Below are positions 50,963 to 58,965 of a stretch of 64,000 bases of DNA, one piece after another. The position numbers and the translations under genes were made by a program. The stretch spans positions 744,001 to 808,000 of the forward strand of contig JBFWNV010000001.1 in assembly GCA_050250875.1 (NCBI GenBank), written 5' to 3'. Each line of letters begins with the position of its first letter. The stretch's first letter is position 1. Below the pieces are notes generated by a model. It worked only from the letters and a program-made list of their open reading frames with translations. It had not been told where the DNA came from and made no database searches. Source of the stretch: CAWAYR01 sp050250875 (GTDB taxonomy: Bacteria; Acidobacteriota; Vicinamibacteria; Vicinamibacterales; UBA2999).

Positions 50963-52552
50963 CTAGGGCAGCGCGAATAGGAACACGGCGCGGCCGGCAG
51001 CCACGGACACGTGCTGCCGGCCGTCGACCAGGAACGTGGTCGGGTTCGACCGCACGATCCCGCCGACCTGGAACTGCCACAGCGGCGCGCCGGTCTTCGC
51101 GTCGAGGGCGTAGAAGTTCCCTTCGTTCGATCCCGAGAACACCAGGCCGCCGGCGGTGGAGAGCACCCCCGACCACGACGGCGACGGCAGCCGGAAGTCC
51201 CACACCCTGGCTCCGGTGCGCGCGTCGAGGGCGCGGACGGCGCCCCACGCCTCGTCGGCGAGGCGGCGCTCGCCGCCGCCGGTGAACGGCTGTCCCGGTT
51301 CGTACTCGACGTCGGTCTTGTAGTAATAGGAGCCCATCTCGCGCACCGGCACGTAGAAGAGTCCGGTCTGCGGGCTATACGAGGGGCTCGGCCAGTTGGT
51401 GGCGCCCTGGAGGCTGGGGTAGACCAGGTTGCCTTCGTAGGTCGGCTCGGTGCCTTCGATGACGCGCGGGCGGCCCTTCGGGTCGATGCCCTTCGCCCAG
51501 GTCTGCTTCGCGTACGGCGCGGCGTGCAGGAACTCGCCGGTGACGCGGTCGAGCACGTAGTAGAAGGCGTTGCGGTTGGCGGTGATGAGCGTCTGGCGCG
51601 GCCGGCCGTCGATCGTGAGGTCGGCGAGCACCTGGATCTGGTTGGCGTCCCAGTCGTGCACGTCGTGCGGCGTGTACTGGAAGTGCCACCTCCGCACGCC
51701 GGTGTCGGCGTCGAGCGCCAGGACCGACGAGGTGTAGAGGTTGTCGCCGGCGCGGACGTCGCCGTTCCAGTCGGGGCCGGGGTTGCCGGTGCCCCAGTAG
51801 AGCAGGTTGAGAGTCGGATCGTAGGAGCCAGTGAGCCAGGTGGCGCCGGCGCCGTTCTTCCAGCTGTCGCCGGCCCACGTCTCCACGCCGGGCTCGCCCG
51901 CCGCCGGTACGGTGTAGGTGCGCCACGCCAGTTTGCCGGTCCTCGCGTCGTAGGCATCGACGAAGCCGCGGATGCCGGCCTCCCCGCCGCTGATGCCGAC
52001 GACGATCTTGTCCTTCACCGCCAGCGGCGCCATGGTGATCGAGTGGCCGGTGCCGTTGTCGGCCACCTTCGTCTCCCAGCGCACCGCGCCGGTCTCGGCG
52101 TCCAGGGCGATCAGGGCGCCGTCGAGCGATCCGACGAAGACCTTGTCGTCGAGGATGGCGACGCCGCGGTTGGTCGCCGGAAAGCCGATGAGGCGCAGGT
52201 CGGAGGGCATCGGCCGCACGTAGCTCCAGATCGGCCGGCCGTTCCTCGGGTCGAGCGCGGTGACGGTGGTCGGCGGCTCGGTGACGTACATCCGGCCGTC
52301 GGCGACGATCGCCGAGGTCTCCATCTGCCCGTTGCCGGCCACCTGATAGATCCACACCGGCCGCAGTCCGCCGACGTTGGCGGTGGTGATCTCGGCAAGC
52401 GTGGAGTGCCGGTGGCCGTAGTAGTCGCCGTTGTAGGTGAGCCAGGCGCCGGGCTCCTTCGCGGCGTCGACGAGACGCTGGAATGGCACCTGGCCGCCCA
52501 CCACCGCGACGCTGGCCAGCATCGCCACGACCGCTGCCGTCACTCCTCTCAT
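50963..52552 (-). CDS. PQQ-dependent alcohol dehydrogenase
   Basis: The 529-residue exported protein is an eight-bladed quinoprotein propeller with repeated W-docking motifs (ALDPRNGRPIWSY, ALDAETGAVRWET, LDADTGVRRWHF, LDAKTGAPLWQF). Metal and catalytic residues are in place: Glu191 (GISGGEAGIRG), Asn257 (WGTGNPGPDW) and Asp300 in PHDVHDWD. Asp302, two residues on, matches the extra aspartate of lanthanide-dependent XoxF-type enzymes. The adjacent-cysteine pair of classical methanol dehydrogenases is absent. It oxidises an alcohol in the periplasm and passes electrons to the cytochrome c encoded just upstream (4-nt overlap). Confidence 0.9.
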   Translation of the reverse strand: MRGVTAAVVAMLASVAVVGGQVPFQRLVDAAKEPGAWLTYNGDYYGHRHSTLAEITTANVGGLRPVWIYQVAGNGQMETSAIVADGRMYVTEPPTTVTALDPRNGRPIWSYVRPMPSDLRLIGFPATNRGVAILDDKVFVGSLDGALIALDAETGAVRWETKVADNGTGHSITMAPLAVKDKIVVGISGGEAGIRGFVDAYDARTGKLAWRTYTVPAAGEPGVETWAGDSWKNGAGATWLTGSYDPTLNLLYWGTGNPGPDWNGDVRAGDNLYTSSVLALDADTGVRRWHFQYTPHDVHDWDANQIQVLADLTIDGRPRQTLITANRNAFYYVLDRVTGEFLHAAPYAKQTWAKGIDPKGRPRVIEGTEPTYEGNLVYPSLQGATNWPSPSYSPQTGLFYVPVREMGSYYYKTDVEYEPGQPFTGGGERRLADEAWGAVRALDARTGARVWDFRLPSPSWSGVLSTAGGLVFSGSNEGNFYALDAKTGAPLWQFQVGGIVRSNPTTFLVDGRQHVSVAAGRAVFLFALP

Positions 52553-53352
52553 CGCTGCCCCCGCAGGCTGGCAAGATACGCCACGAGATCGTCGAGATCC
52601 GCCGACGGCAGCGAACCGTACGCCGGCATCAGGCTGGCGCCCGGTTCCCGGCTGAGATCCTGCAGATCGCTGACTCGAAACGCGTGCAGCCGGCCGCCGG
52701 TGTCGCGCACGTGCACCCAGAAGGCGTCCTCGCTGACCCGGATGCCGCGAACCGTCGCGCCGGCCTTGGGCCGCGCCGTCACGACGACATGGCCGTCGGG
52801 CACGCGCGCCGCCGGGGTCAGAAGCGCCTCTTTCAGGTACGCCGGACCGCGTTGCGCGCCGATGGCCGTGAGGTCAGGACCGAGCGCCCGGCCCTGCCCG
52901 CCGACGACGTGGCACGCCGCACACCCGCGCGCGGCGTAGACCTCGCGGCCGTGCCGGGGGTCGCCGGTCGCGGCGCCGCCGCCCTGCTGGTTGAACGACC
53001 GCACGAAGGCGGCGAGCTGCCAGCTGCGCCGCGGTCCGTTGGCATCGCCGAACCCGGGCATCACGCCGGGGATCCCGGTGCGCACGAGCGCGTACAAGCC
53101 GGTGTCGTCGGCCCCGCGCGTGAACGCCGGCTTGAGGAGCGAGGGGCCGTAGCCGCCGCTGCCGTCGATGCCGTGGCACAGCGCGCACTGCGCCAGGTAC
53201 AGGCGTTTGCCCTCGGCGAGATCCGCCGCCGCGGCCGCCGACAGCGGCCGCTCGAGCGCCGGCGGCGGGTACTGCGCGGTGAGCAGCGTGCACGATGCCA
53301 GCGCGGCCAGCGCCGTCGTCGCCGTCCACCGCCGCCAGTGAGAATGCCGCAT
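52549..53352 (-). CDS. Periplasmic diheme cytochrome c, partner of the PQQ dehydrogenase
   Basis: The 267-residue protein has a signal segment (TTALAALASCTLLTAQ) and two heme motifs, CALCH (56-60) and CAACH (144-148). Methionines in GVMPGFGD and SLMPAYGSL can be the axial ligands. A domain between the second heme and the C-terminus (GHVVVTARPKAGATVRGIRV) resembles the quinoprotein-associated cytochrome region. It should accept electrons from the PQQ dehydrogenase, whose gene starts inside its stop codon (ATGA). The start at 53352 is chosen because it opens with the signal peptide. Confidence 0.87.
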   Translation of the reverse strand: MRHSHWRRWTATTALAALASCTLLTAQYPPPALERPLSAAAAADLAEGKRLYLAQCALCHGIDGSGGYGPSLLKPAFTRGADDTGLYALVRTGIPGVMPGFGDANGPRRSWQLAAFVRSFNQQGGGAATGDPRHGREVYAARGCAACHVVGGQGRALGPDLTAIGAQRGPAYLKEALLTPAARVPDGHVVVTARPKAGATVRGIRVSEDAFWVHVRDTGGRLHAFRVSDLQDLSREPGASLMPAYGSLPSADLDDLVAYLASLRGQR

Positions 53353-53546
53353 CAGCCGATACTCCGTGCGTCGGGAAATCGGGCGGACTCTACCACGCGC
53401 GCCGCGGCGGCGTGCACGAATGCGCAATCGAGCCCCGCGCGTCGGGCGGCGTAGAATGACCGGAACGATCGGTCGTCGAGCGAGCGCCCCCAGCCGGTCC
53501 GTGGCCCCAGCCGCGGGCTGATTGCTCCCTGTGGACCGGAGGTCGC

Positions 53547-54695
53547 ATGCCGGACGCGTTCGAAGAGCAAGCGGTGCTGGTCGCTGCCGAGCAGGCAGCG
53601 GCGGAAGGCGACGCCATCGCCGCGGAACTGCACCTGCGCAGACTGCTGGATCTCCAGACCGCACGTCTGGGTCCGGAGCACGCCGAGGTGGCGTCCACGC
53701 TGCACAACCTGGCGGTCGTCTGCGAGCGGGCCAGCCGGATCAGCGAGGCCGAGGGACTGTATCGCAAGGCCTATGCGGTGGCAGCGGCGGCGCTGCCGCC
53801 GACCGATCAGCTGGTCGTCCGTTGCCATGACGACCTGAACGCCTTCCTCGAAGCGCGGATGATGCCGGTGCAGCCGCCACCGGGACGCGCGGTCGCGACG
53901 CCGCCGACGGCGGCCCGCACCTCGGCCAGCACCGCCTCGGGAGTGCGGAAGCCGAGCCCACAGTCCGGGACGGCGCGGACACCGGCCCGGCCGCCCTCAC
54001 GGGTCCGACCACCCGCGGCCCCGCAGCCGCCGGGCAGTTCATCGAACCTGTGGATGGGCGTGGCCATCGCCGCCGGCGTGCTGCTGGCCGCCGGCATCGT
54101 CTGGCTGATGTTCGGCCGCGGCGCGGTCGCGCCGGCGCCGGCCACGGCCGAGGTCGCGGTGGCTGCGCCGGCCAGGCGGCCGGCGCCCGCCCCGAAGAAG
54201 GCCGCGCCTCCGACGCCGACCACGACCGCGCCGGCCGCGACCACCCCACCGGCCGTCACGTCGGGAGCCGCGCCGGCTGCACCGGCGCCGGCCGTCGAGC
54301 CGACGCCGCCGGCCGAACCGGCCGCGGCCCCTGCGCCGGGCGCCGACGACGCCGCGCGCAGCGGCGGGATCTCGGTGACCGATGCCCGGTTGTGCGCCCA
54401 GCTCTCCACCGAGGCGGGCTGGACGTGCACGGCACCCGACGCGCCGTTCGGCGGCGGCCGCCTCTACTTCCTCACTCGCGTCGACGTGCCCGAGACGATG
54501 CAGGTCGAGCACCGCTGGCTGCACGGCGGAGAGGTGATCCAGTCGGTGCGCCTGCGGATCCAGGCGGCTGGACGGCCGGGCTACCGCACCTACAGCCGGC
54601 AGACGATCGACGTCGCGCGCAGCGGCGAGTGGCGGGTCGAGCTGCGCGGGCCGGATGGCGCGGTGCTGGCCGAGCAGCGCATCGTCGTCGAGTGA
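53547..54695 (+). CDS. TPR protein with membrane helix and DUF2914-like domain
   Basis: The 382-residue protein has an N-terminal tetratricopeptide segment (LHLRRLLDLQTARLGPEHAE, VASTLHNLAVVCERASR, EAEGLYRKAYAVAAAAL). A Pro-rich linker follows, then one membrane helix (LWMGVAIAAGVLLAAGIVWLM, about residues 168-188) and a long Pro/Ala periplasmic linker. The C-terminal domain is like DUF2914 (GGGRLYFLTRVDVPETMQVE, YRTYSRQTIDVARSGEWRVE). The TPR part is cytosolic and the DUF2914-like part periplasmic, suggesting a link between cell interior and envelope. GGAGGT precedes the ATG. Function is unknown. Confidence 0.77.
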   Translation: MPDAFEEQAVLVAAEQAAAEGDAIAAELHLRRLLDLQTARLGPEHAEVASTLHNLAVVCERASRISEAEGLYRKAYAVAAAALPPTDQLVVRCHDDLNAFLEARMMPVQPPPGRAVATPPTAARTSASTASGVRKPSPQSGTARTPARPPSRVRPPAAPQPPGSSSNLWMGVAIAAGVLLAAGIVWLMFGRGAVAPAPATAEVAVAAPARRPAPAPKKAAPPTPTTTAPAATTPPAVTSGAAPAAPAPAVEPTPPAEPAAAPAPGADDAARSGGISVTDARLCAQLSTEAGWTCTAPDAPFGGGRLYFLTRVDVPETMQVEHRWLHGGEVIQSVRLRIQAAGRPGYRTYSRQTIDVARSGEWRVELRGPDGAVLAEQRIVVE

Positions 54696-54702
54696 TGCCG
54701 CG

Positions 54703-55257
54703 TCACCCCAGGATGCGGGCGTAGCTCCAGGTGTCGCACGGCGCGGGGCCGAGGTTGGGGAACACCATGTGGCGCAGCAGCAGGCCCTCGCACGTGAACC
54801 CGCCGCGCTCGAGCACGCGGCGCGAGGCCTGGTGCTCGACATGGCAGAGCGCATACAGCCGCACGACGCCGGTGCGGCCGGCCAGGCCAACCATCGCGGC
54901 CAGCGCCTCCGAAGCGTAACCGCGGCCCCACGCGTCGCGCGCCAGCACGTAGCCGGTCGAGGCCCGCCACGGCGTCTCGAACGCCAGTCCGGTGCCGCCG
55001 ATCACGCGGCCGGTGGCCCGCTCCTCGATCAGCAGCGGCCCGACCGGCCAGCGGTCCCACTCGTCGTCACTGAAATCGAGGAACGCTCGCGTCTGGTCGA
55101 GCGCGTGGTGGCGCCGCCAGCTCAAGTACCGGGTGGCATCGGGGTCGCTCGCATACGCGCGGAAGATGCCGTCGGCATCGGCGGCGAGCGGCCGGCGCAG
55201 CACGAGGCGGGCGGTGTCGAGGCGCTGGTGACCGGAGGGAGCGGCGGGCGACGTCAT
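54703..55257 (-). CDS. RimJ/RimL-type GNAT N-acetyltransferase
   Basis: The 184-residue protein has the pattern of the ribosomal-protein-serine/alanine acetyltransferase group: LDTARLVLRRPLAADADGIF, RATGRVIGGTGLAFETPW, the acetyl-CoA loop RDAWGRGYASEALAAMVGLA, and HVEHQASRRVLERGGFTCEG. It may acetylate an N-terminus or a small amine. It is read towards the TPR protein gene with 7 nt between the stops. There is no signal peptide, so it is cytosolic. Confidence 0.87.
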   Translation of the reverse strand: MTSPAAPSGHQRLDTARLVLRRPLAADADGIFRAYASDPDATRYLSWRRHHALDQTRAFLDFSDDEWDRWPVGPLLIEERATGRVIGGTGLAFETPWRASTGYVLARDAWGRGYASEALAAMVGLAGRTGVVRLYALCHVEHQASRRVLERGGFTCEGLLLRHMVFPNLGPAPCDTWSYARILG

Positions 55258-55340
55258 CGCGGCGCCAACCCCGGAGGAGGGTCGGCTCGTCCATATGCTA
55301 CGCTCGCCGTTCTCCCGATCTCCATACTCGAGGTGGCGTC

Positions 55341-57323
55341 ATGCGCGTGGCCCGCGTCGCGGTTCTGGCGTTCCTGACAGCGTCCCCCGCTCTCGCCCAA
55401 TCCATCGACGATCTGATTGCCCTGAAGCGCGTCAGCGGCACGCCGGCGATCGCACCGGACGGGCGCCGGGTCGCCTTCGCCGTGCGCGAGACCAACTGGG
55501 CCGAGAACGGCTACGAGACCGAGATCTGGGTCGCCGACGCCACCGCCGCGGCCAGCGCCCGGCCGCTCACCAGCGGCGCCAAGTCGAGCCTGCAGCCGGC
55601 CTGGTCCCCCGACGGCCGCTGGCTCGCGTTCATCTCCGACCGCAGCGACACCCGGCAGATCTACCGGCTCTCGGTGGAGGGCGGCGAAGCCGAGATGCTG
55701 ACCGCGGGCGGCGAAGGCGTGACGGCGTTCGCCTGGTCCCCCGACGGCGCCCGCATCGCGTTCACGATGGACGATCCGGTGACGCCGGCCATGAAGGAGC
55801 GGCAGGAGAAGTACGGCGAGTACACGCACGAGGATCGCGACCACCGCATGACGCAGCTGCACGTGGTGGACGTCGCCACGCGGGCGGTGAAGCCGCTCAC
55901 GGCCGGCGCCTTCGTGGTCGGCGCCTTCGACTGGTCGCCCGACGGCGCGCGGATCGTCTTCGACCATCGGGTGAACGGCGACCCCGGAATGAGCGGCAGC
56001 GCCGACCTGTCGATCGTCGAGGTCGCGTCGGGGCGGGTGACGCCGCTGGTGACCCAGGACGGCCCCGACTCCGCACCGCGCTTCTCGCCCGATGGACGGC
56101 AGGTGGTGTTCCAGTCGGCGATGGCCAAGCCGTTCTACTTCTACGAGAACGGCGCGCTCGCCGTGGTGAGCGCCGCGGGCGGCACGCCCGAGTCGCTCAC
56201 CGCCAGGTTCGACGAGAACCCGCAGCTCGTCGCCTGGACCGCCGCGGGCATCTTCTTCACGGCGTCGCATCGGACCTGGTCCTACCTGTACCGCCTCGAC
56301 CCGGCCAGCCGGCAGATCGCGACACTGCGCGTGCGCGAGGACTGGATTGGCCAGTCGTTCGCGGTGACGCCCGCGGGCACCCACGCCGCCTTCGTGGCCA
56401 GCGGGCCGCGCGACTTCCCCGACGTGTACGCGGCGCCGGTGGCCGCGACGCTGGCGCCCACCAGGCTGAGCGATCTGGGCGCGCAGGTGGCGTCGTGGCC
56501 GGCGCACGGCCGCGAGGTGGTGCGCTGGAAGAGCCAGGACGGCGCCGCGATCGAGGGCGTGCTGCACAAGCCGGCCGACTTCCAGGCCGGACGCCGCTAT
56601 CCGCTGCTGGTGGTGATTCACGGCGGGCCCACCGGCGTATCGCGGCCGGTGCCGTACAACAGCGCGAGCTTCTATCCGATCGACGGCTGGCTCGCCCGCG
56701 GCGCGCTGGTCCTCGAGCCCAACTACCGCGGCAGCGCCGGCTACGGCGAGGCCTTCCGGTCGCTCAACGTCCGCAATCTCGGCATCGGCGACGCCTGGGA
56801 CGTGCTGTCGGGCATCGACCACCTGGTGGCGCAGGGGCTCGTCGACGGCAGCCGCGTCGGCGCGATGGGGTGGAGCCAGGGCGGCTACATCTCGGCGTTC
56901 CTGGCCACGAAGCACGCCGCGCGCTTCAAGGCGCTGTCGGTCGGCGCCGGCATCTCCAACTGGGTCACCTACTACGTCAACACCGACATCCACCCGTTCA
57001 CGCGCCAGTACCTGAAGGCGACCCCGTGGGACGACCCGAAGATCTACGCCGACACCTCGCCGATGACCTACATCACGCAGGCGAAGACGCCGACGCTCAT
57101 CCAGCACGGCGACCGTGACCCGCGCGTGCCGATTCCCAACGCCTTCGAGCTGTACCAGGGTCTGCGGGATCGGCAGGTGCCGGTGGAGCTGATGATCTTC
57201 CGCGGCTTCCGCCACGCGCTCGACAAGCCGAAGGCCAACCGCGCGGCGATGCAGCAGAATTGGGACTGGTTCGGGCGGTACCTCTGGCCCGGAGAGACGA
57301 ACACCGAGGCCAGAGGGCGGTAG
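55341..57323 (+). CDS. S9 family prolyl oligopeptidase-type peptidase
   Basis: The 660-residue exported protein (signal MRVARVAVLAFLTASPALAQ) has an N-terminal beta-propeller with repeated SPDG motifs (QPAWSPDGRWLAFISD, FAWSPDGARIAF, DWSPDGARIVFDH) and a C-terminal alpha/beta hydrolase. The catalytic triad is Ser512 (GWSQGG), Asp593 (HGDRDPR) and His625 (GFRHAL). It cleaves short peptides, probably dipeptides or acyl-peptides, in the periplasm. The start follows a GAGGTG site; TATGCT at 55294-55299 may be the -10 box. The assignment is firm at family level. Confidence 0.93.
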   Translation: MRVARVAVLAFLTASPALAQSIDDLIALKRVSGTPAIAPDGRRVAFAVRETNWAENGYETEIWVADATAAASARPLTSGAKSSLQPAWSPDGRWLAFISDRSDTRQIYRLSVEGGEAEMLTAGGEGVTAFAWSPDGARIAFTMDDPVTPAMKERQEKYGEYTHEDRDHRMTQLHVVDVATRAVKPLTAGAFVVGAFDWSPDGARIVFDHRVNGDPGMSGSADLSIVEVASGRVTPLVTQDGPDSAPRFSPDGRQVVFQSAMAKPFYFYENGALAVVSAAGGTPESLTARFDENPQLVAWTAAGIFFTASHRTWSYLYRLDPASRQIATLRVREDWIGQSFAVTPAGTHAAFVASGPRDFPDVYAAPVAATLAPTRLSDLGAQVASWPAHGREVVRWKSQDGAAIEGVLHKPADFQAGRRYPLLVVIHGGPTGVSRPVPYNSASFYPIDGWLARGALVLEPNYRGSAGYGEAFRSLNVRNLGIGDAWDVLSGIDHLVAQGLVDGSRVGAMGWSQGGYISAFLATKHAARFKALSVGAGISNWVTYYVNTDIHPFTRQYLKATPWDDPKIYADTSPMTYITQAKTPTLIQHGDRDPRVPIPNAFELYQGLRDRQVPVELMIFRGFRHALDKPKANRAAMQQNWDWFGRYLWPGETNTEARGR

Positions 57324-57324
57324 G

Positions 57325-57358
57325 GACCGCGGACCAGGGACCGGGGACCAGGGACTAC
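57325..57358. repeat. Solo arm of GGGACCA-type heptads
   Basis: The tract reads as GGGACCG, CGGACCA, GGGACCG, GGGACCA and GGGAC, 7-nt units identical in type to element C and to the tract inside addA. No inverted partner is present in this 40-nt spacer. Confidence 0.6.
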
Positions 57359-57363
57359 GCCGC

Positions 57364-57816
57364 ATGTCGGGAACAGGAACGGTGCTCCCCGCGTACCGGC
57401 ACACGCAGGTCGGTCCCTGGCTGCCTCTCGTGGGCGCGGCGACGGCCGTGGCGGCCGGCGCGCTGTCGGGCTCGTGGCGCGGCGCCCTGCCGATTCTGGC
57501 CATCATCCTCGTCGTCTGGTCGCTGTTCGGCACGCTCACGACGGCGGTCGACGGCGACGCCGCGACGTGCGCCTTCGGACCGATCCCCCTGATCCGCAAG
57601 CGCCTGGCCATCGCCGACATCCGTGGCGCCACGGCCATCCGCACGTCGCCGCTGTGGGGCTGGGGCCTGCGCCTCACGCCGCGCGGCTGGCTCTGGAACG
57701 TCTCCGGGCTCGACGCCGTCGAGCTCGAGCTGGCCAACGGCGGACGCTTCCTCGTCGGCACCGACGAGCCGCTCGAACTGCTCGCGGCGCTGCGCCGACT
57801 CGGTGTCGGCGGCTGA
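57364..57816 (+). CDS. Small membrane protein with PH-like C-terminus
   Basis: The 150-residue protein has two hydrophobic helices (WLPLVGAATAVAAGALSG, ALPILAIILVVWSLFGTL) followed by a cytosolic beta-rich domain (TTAVDGDAATCAFGPIPLIR, IRGATAIRTSPLWGWGLRLT, DAVELELANGGRFLVGTDEP). The last part resembles bacterial PH-like/YdbS-type domains by pattern (AFGPIPLIRKRLAIADI). No function can be given. It lies 40 nt behind the peptidase gene across a repeat arm, and 5 nt before the following SRPBCC gene. Confidence 0.68.
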   Translation: MSGTGTVLPAYRHTQVGPWLPLVGAATAVAAGALSGSWRGALPILAIILVVWSLFGTLTTAVDGDAATCAFGPIPLIRKRLAIADIRGATAIRTSPLWGWGLRLTPRGWLWNVSGLDAVELELANGGRFLVGTDEPLELLAALRRLGVGG

Positions 57817-57821
57817 GCGGG

Positions 57822-58328
57822 ATGCTGGCGACGATGGCGATCGACGTCACCACCGCGACCGTCATCGCACGGCCGCGCCACGAGGTGGCCGAGTTCGCCG
57901 TCGATCCCGATCGCATCCCCCTGTGGTACGTCAACATCCGGTCGATCGAATGGCGCACCGACCCGCCGCTGGGCGTGGGCACGCGTCTGGCGTTCGCGGC
58001 CGAGTTCCTGCGCCGGCGGCTGGAGTACGTGTACGAGGTCGTGGAACATCTGCCGGGCGAGCGGTTCGTGATGCGTACCGGCGAGGGTCCGTTTCCGATG
58101 GAGACGACGTACTCGTGGCGCGACGCCGGGGACGGGGTCACCGCGATGACGCTGCGCAATCGCGGCGCACCGAGCGGCTTCGTGCGCCTGCTGGCACCGG
58201 TGATGAGCCTCGCGGTGAGGCGCGCCAACGGCCAGGACCTGGCCCGGCTGAAGGCGATTCTCGAGGCGCGGGGCCGGCGTGAAGCCCGGGCGCGTGCGGT
58301 GGCCGGTTCACCGCGGTCCGGCGGGTAG
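57822..58328 (+). CDS. SRPBCC (polyketide cyclase-like) family protein
   Basis: The 168-residue protein follows the SRPBCC pattern: TATVIARPRHEVAEFAVDPD, then WRTDPPLGVGTRLAFAAEFL, FPMETTYSWRDAGDGVTAMT, and a C-terminal helix LARLKAILEAR. A basic tail of about 20 residues ends it. It probably binds a lipid-like ligand. Two in-frame ATGs (57822, 57834) are possible; the second, MAIDVTTATV, is as likely. It is the third gene of a short co-directional run. Confidence 0.75.
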   Translation: MLATMAIDVTTATVIARPRHEVAEFAVDPDRIPLWYVNIRSIEWRTDPPLGVGTRLAFAAEFLRRRLEYVYEVVEHLPGERFVMRTGEGPFPMETTYSWRDAGDGVTAMTLRNRGAPSGFVRLLAPVMSLAVRRANGQDLARLKAILEARGRREARARAVAGSPRSGG

Positions 58329-58364
58329 TCGTCTGCACGGCGTCGTCGAGGAGGAGGTGGTGAC

Positions 58365-58799
58365 ATGACCGAGGGCACGCGCGTCGGGCACGATGCCGGA
58401 TCGCTGACCCGCCGCTGGTTCCAGGACGTGTGGGCCGAGGGCGGGGAACTGGCGGTGGACCGCCTCATGGCAAGTGACGGGCACGGCTGGATCGAGGGCG
58501 GCTTCGTGAAGAACCCCGACGAGTTCAAGGCCGCCCGCCGCCAGTTGCTGGCCGCGTTCCCCGACCTGGCGATCGCGGTGGACGATCTCATCGTCGACGG
58601 CAACAAGGTGGCGGCACGGTGGACGGTCGAGGCGACGCATCTCGGCGACGGCCTCGGCGTGGCCCCGACCGGCCGGCGCGTCGCCTTTCGCGGCATGACG
58701 TGGATGGAATGGCGCGACGGCAAGATGGCGCGTGGCTGGGACAGCTGGAACCTCGGGGGGCTGATCCAGGCGCTGTCGACGCCGGCCGATTCCCGCTGA
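58365..58799 (+). CDS. SnoaL-like ester cyclase family protein
   Basis: The 144-residue protein has the NTF2/SnoaL fold pattern: RRWFQDVWAEGGELAVDRLM, then QLLAAFPDLAIAVDDLIVDG, VAARWTVEATH and RGMTWMEWRDGKMARGW. SnoaL-like proteins cyclise or hydrate small molecules, but many are uncharacterised. GAGGAGG precedes the ATG. No biosynthetic cluster surrounds it. Confidence 0.82.
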   Translation: MTEGTRVGHDAGSLTRRWFQDVWAEGGELAVDRLMASDGHGWIEGGFVKNPDEFKAARRQLLAAFPDLAIAVDDLIVDGNKVAARWTVEATHLGDGLGVAPTGRRVAFRGMTWMEWRDGKMARGWDSWNLGGLIQALSTPADSR

Positions 58800-58965
58800 C
58801 GCATCGGCGACGCGCGCGGGGCACGTGGTCAGCCCTCCGCAAGAAGACGCACGGCTCGGCCGTGAGCTATGTTGAGGGGCCATCGCCGTCGATGACGCTG
58901 TGGTTTGAGCAGGTGGACGACGTCGCCGCTGGCGCCGGGTGCGGCGTCGTGGCCCGGGAGCCGAC

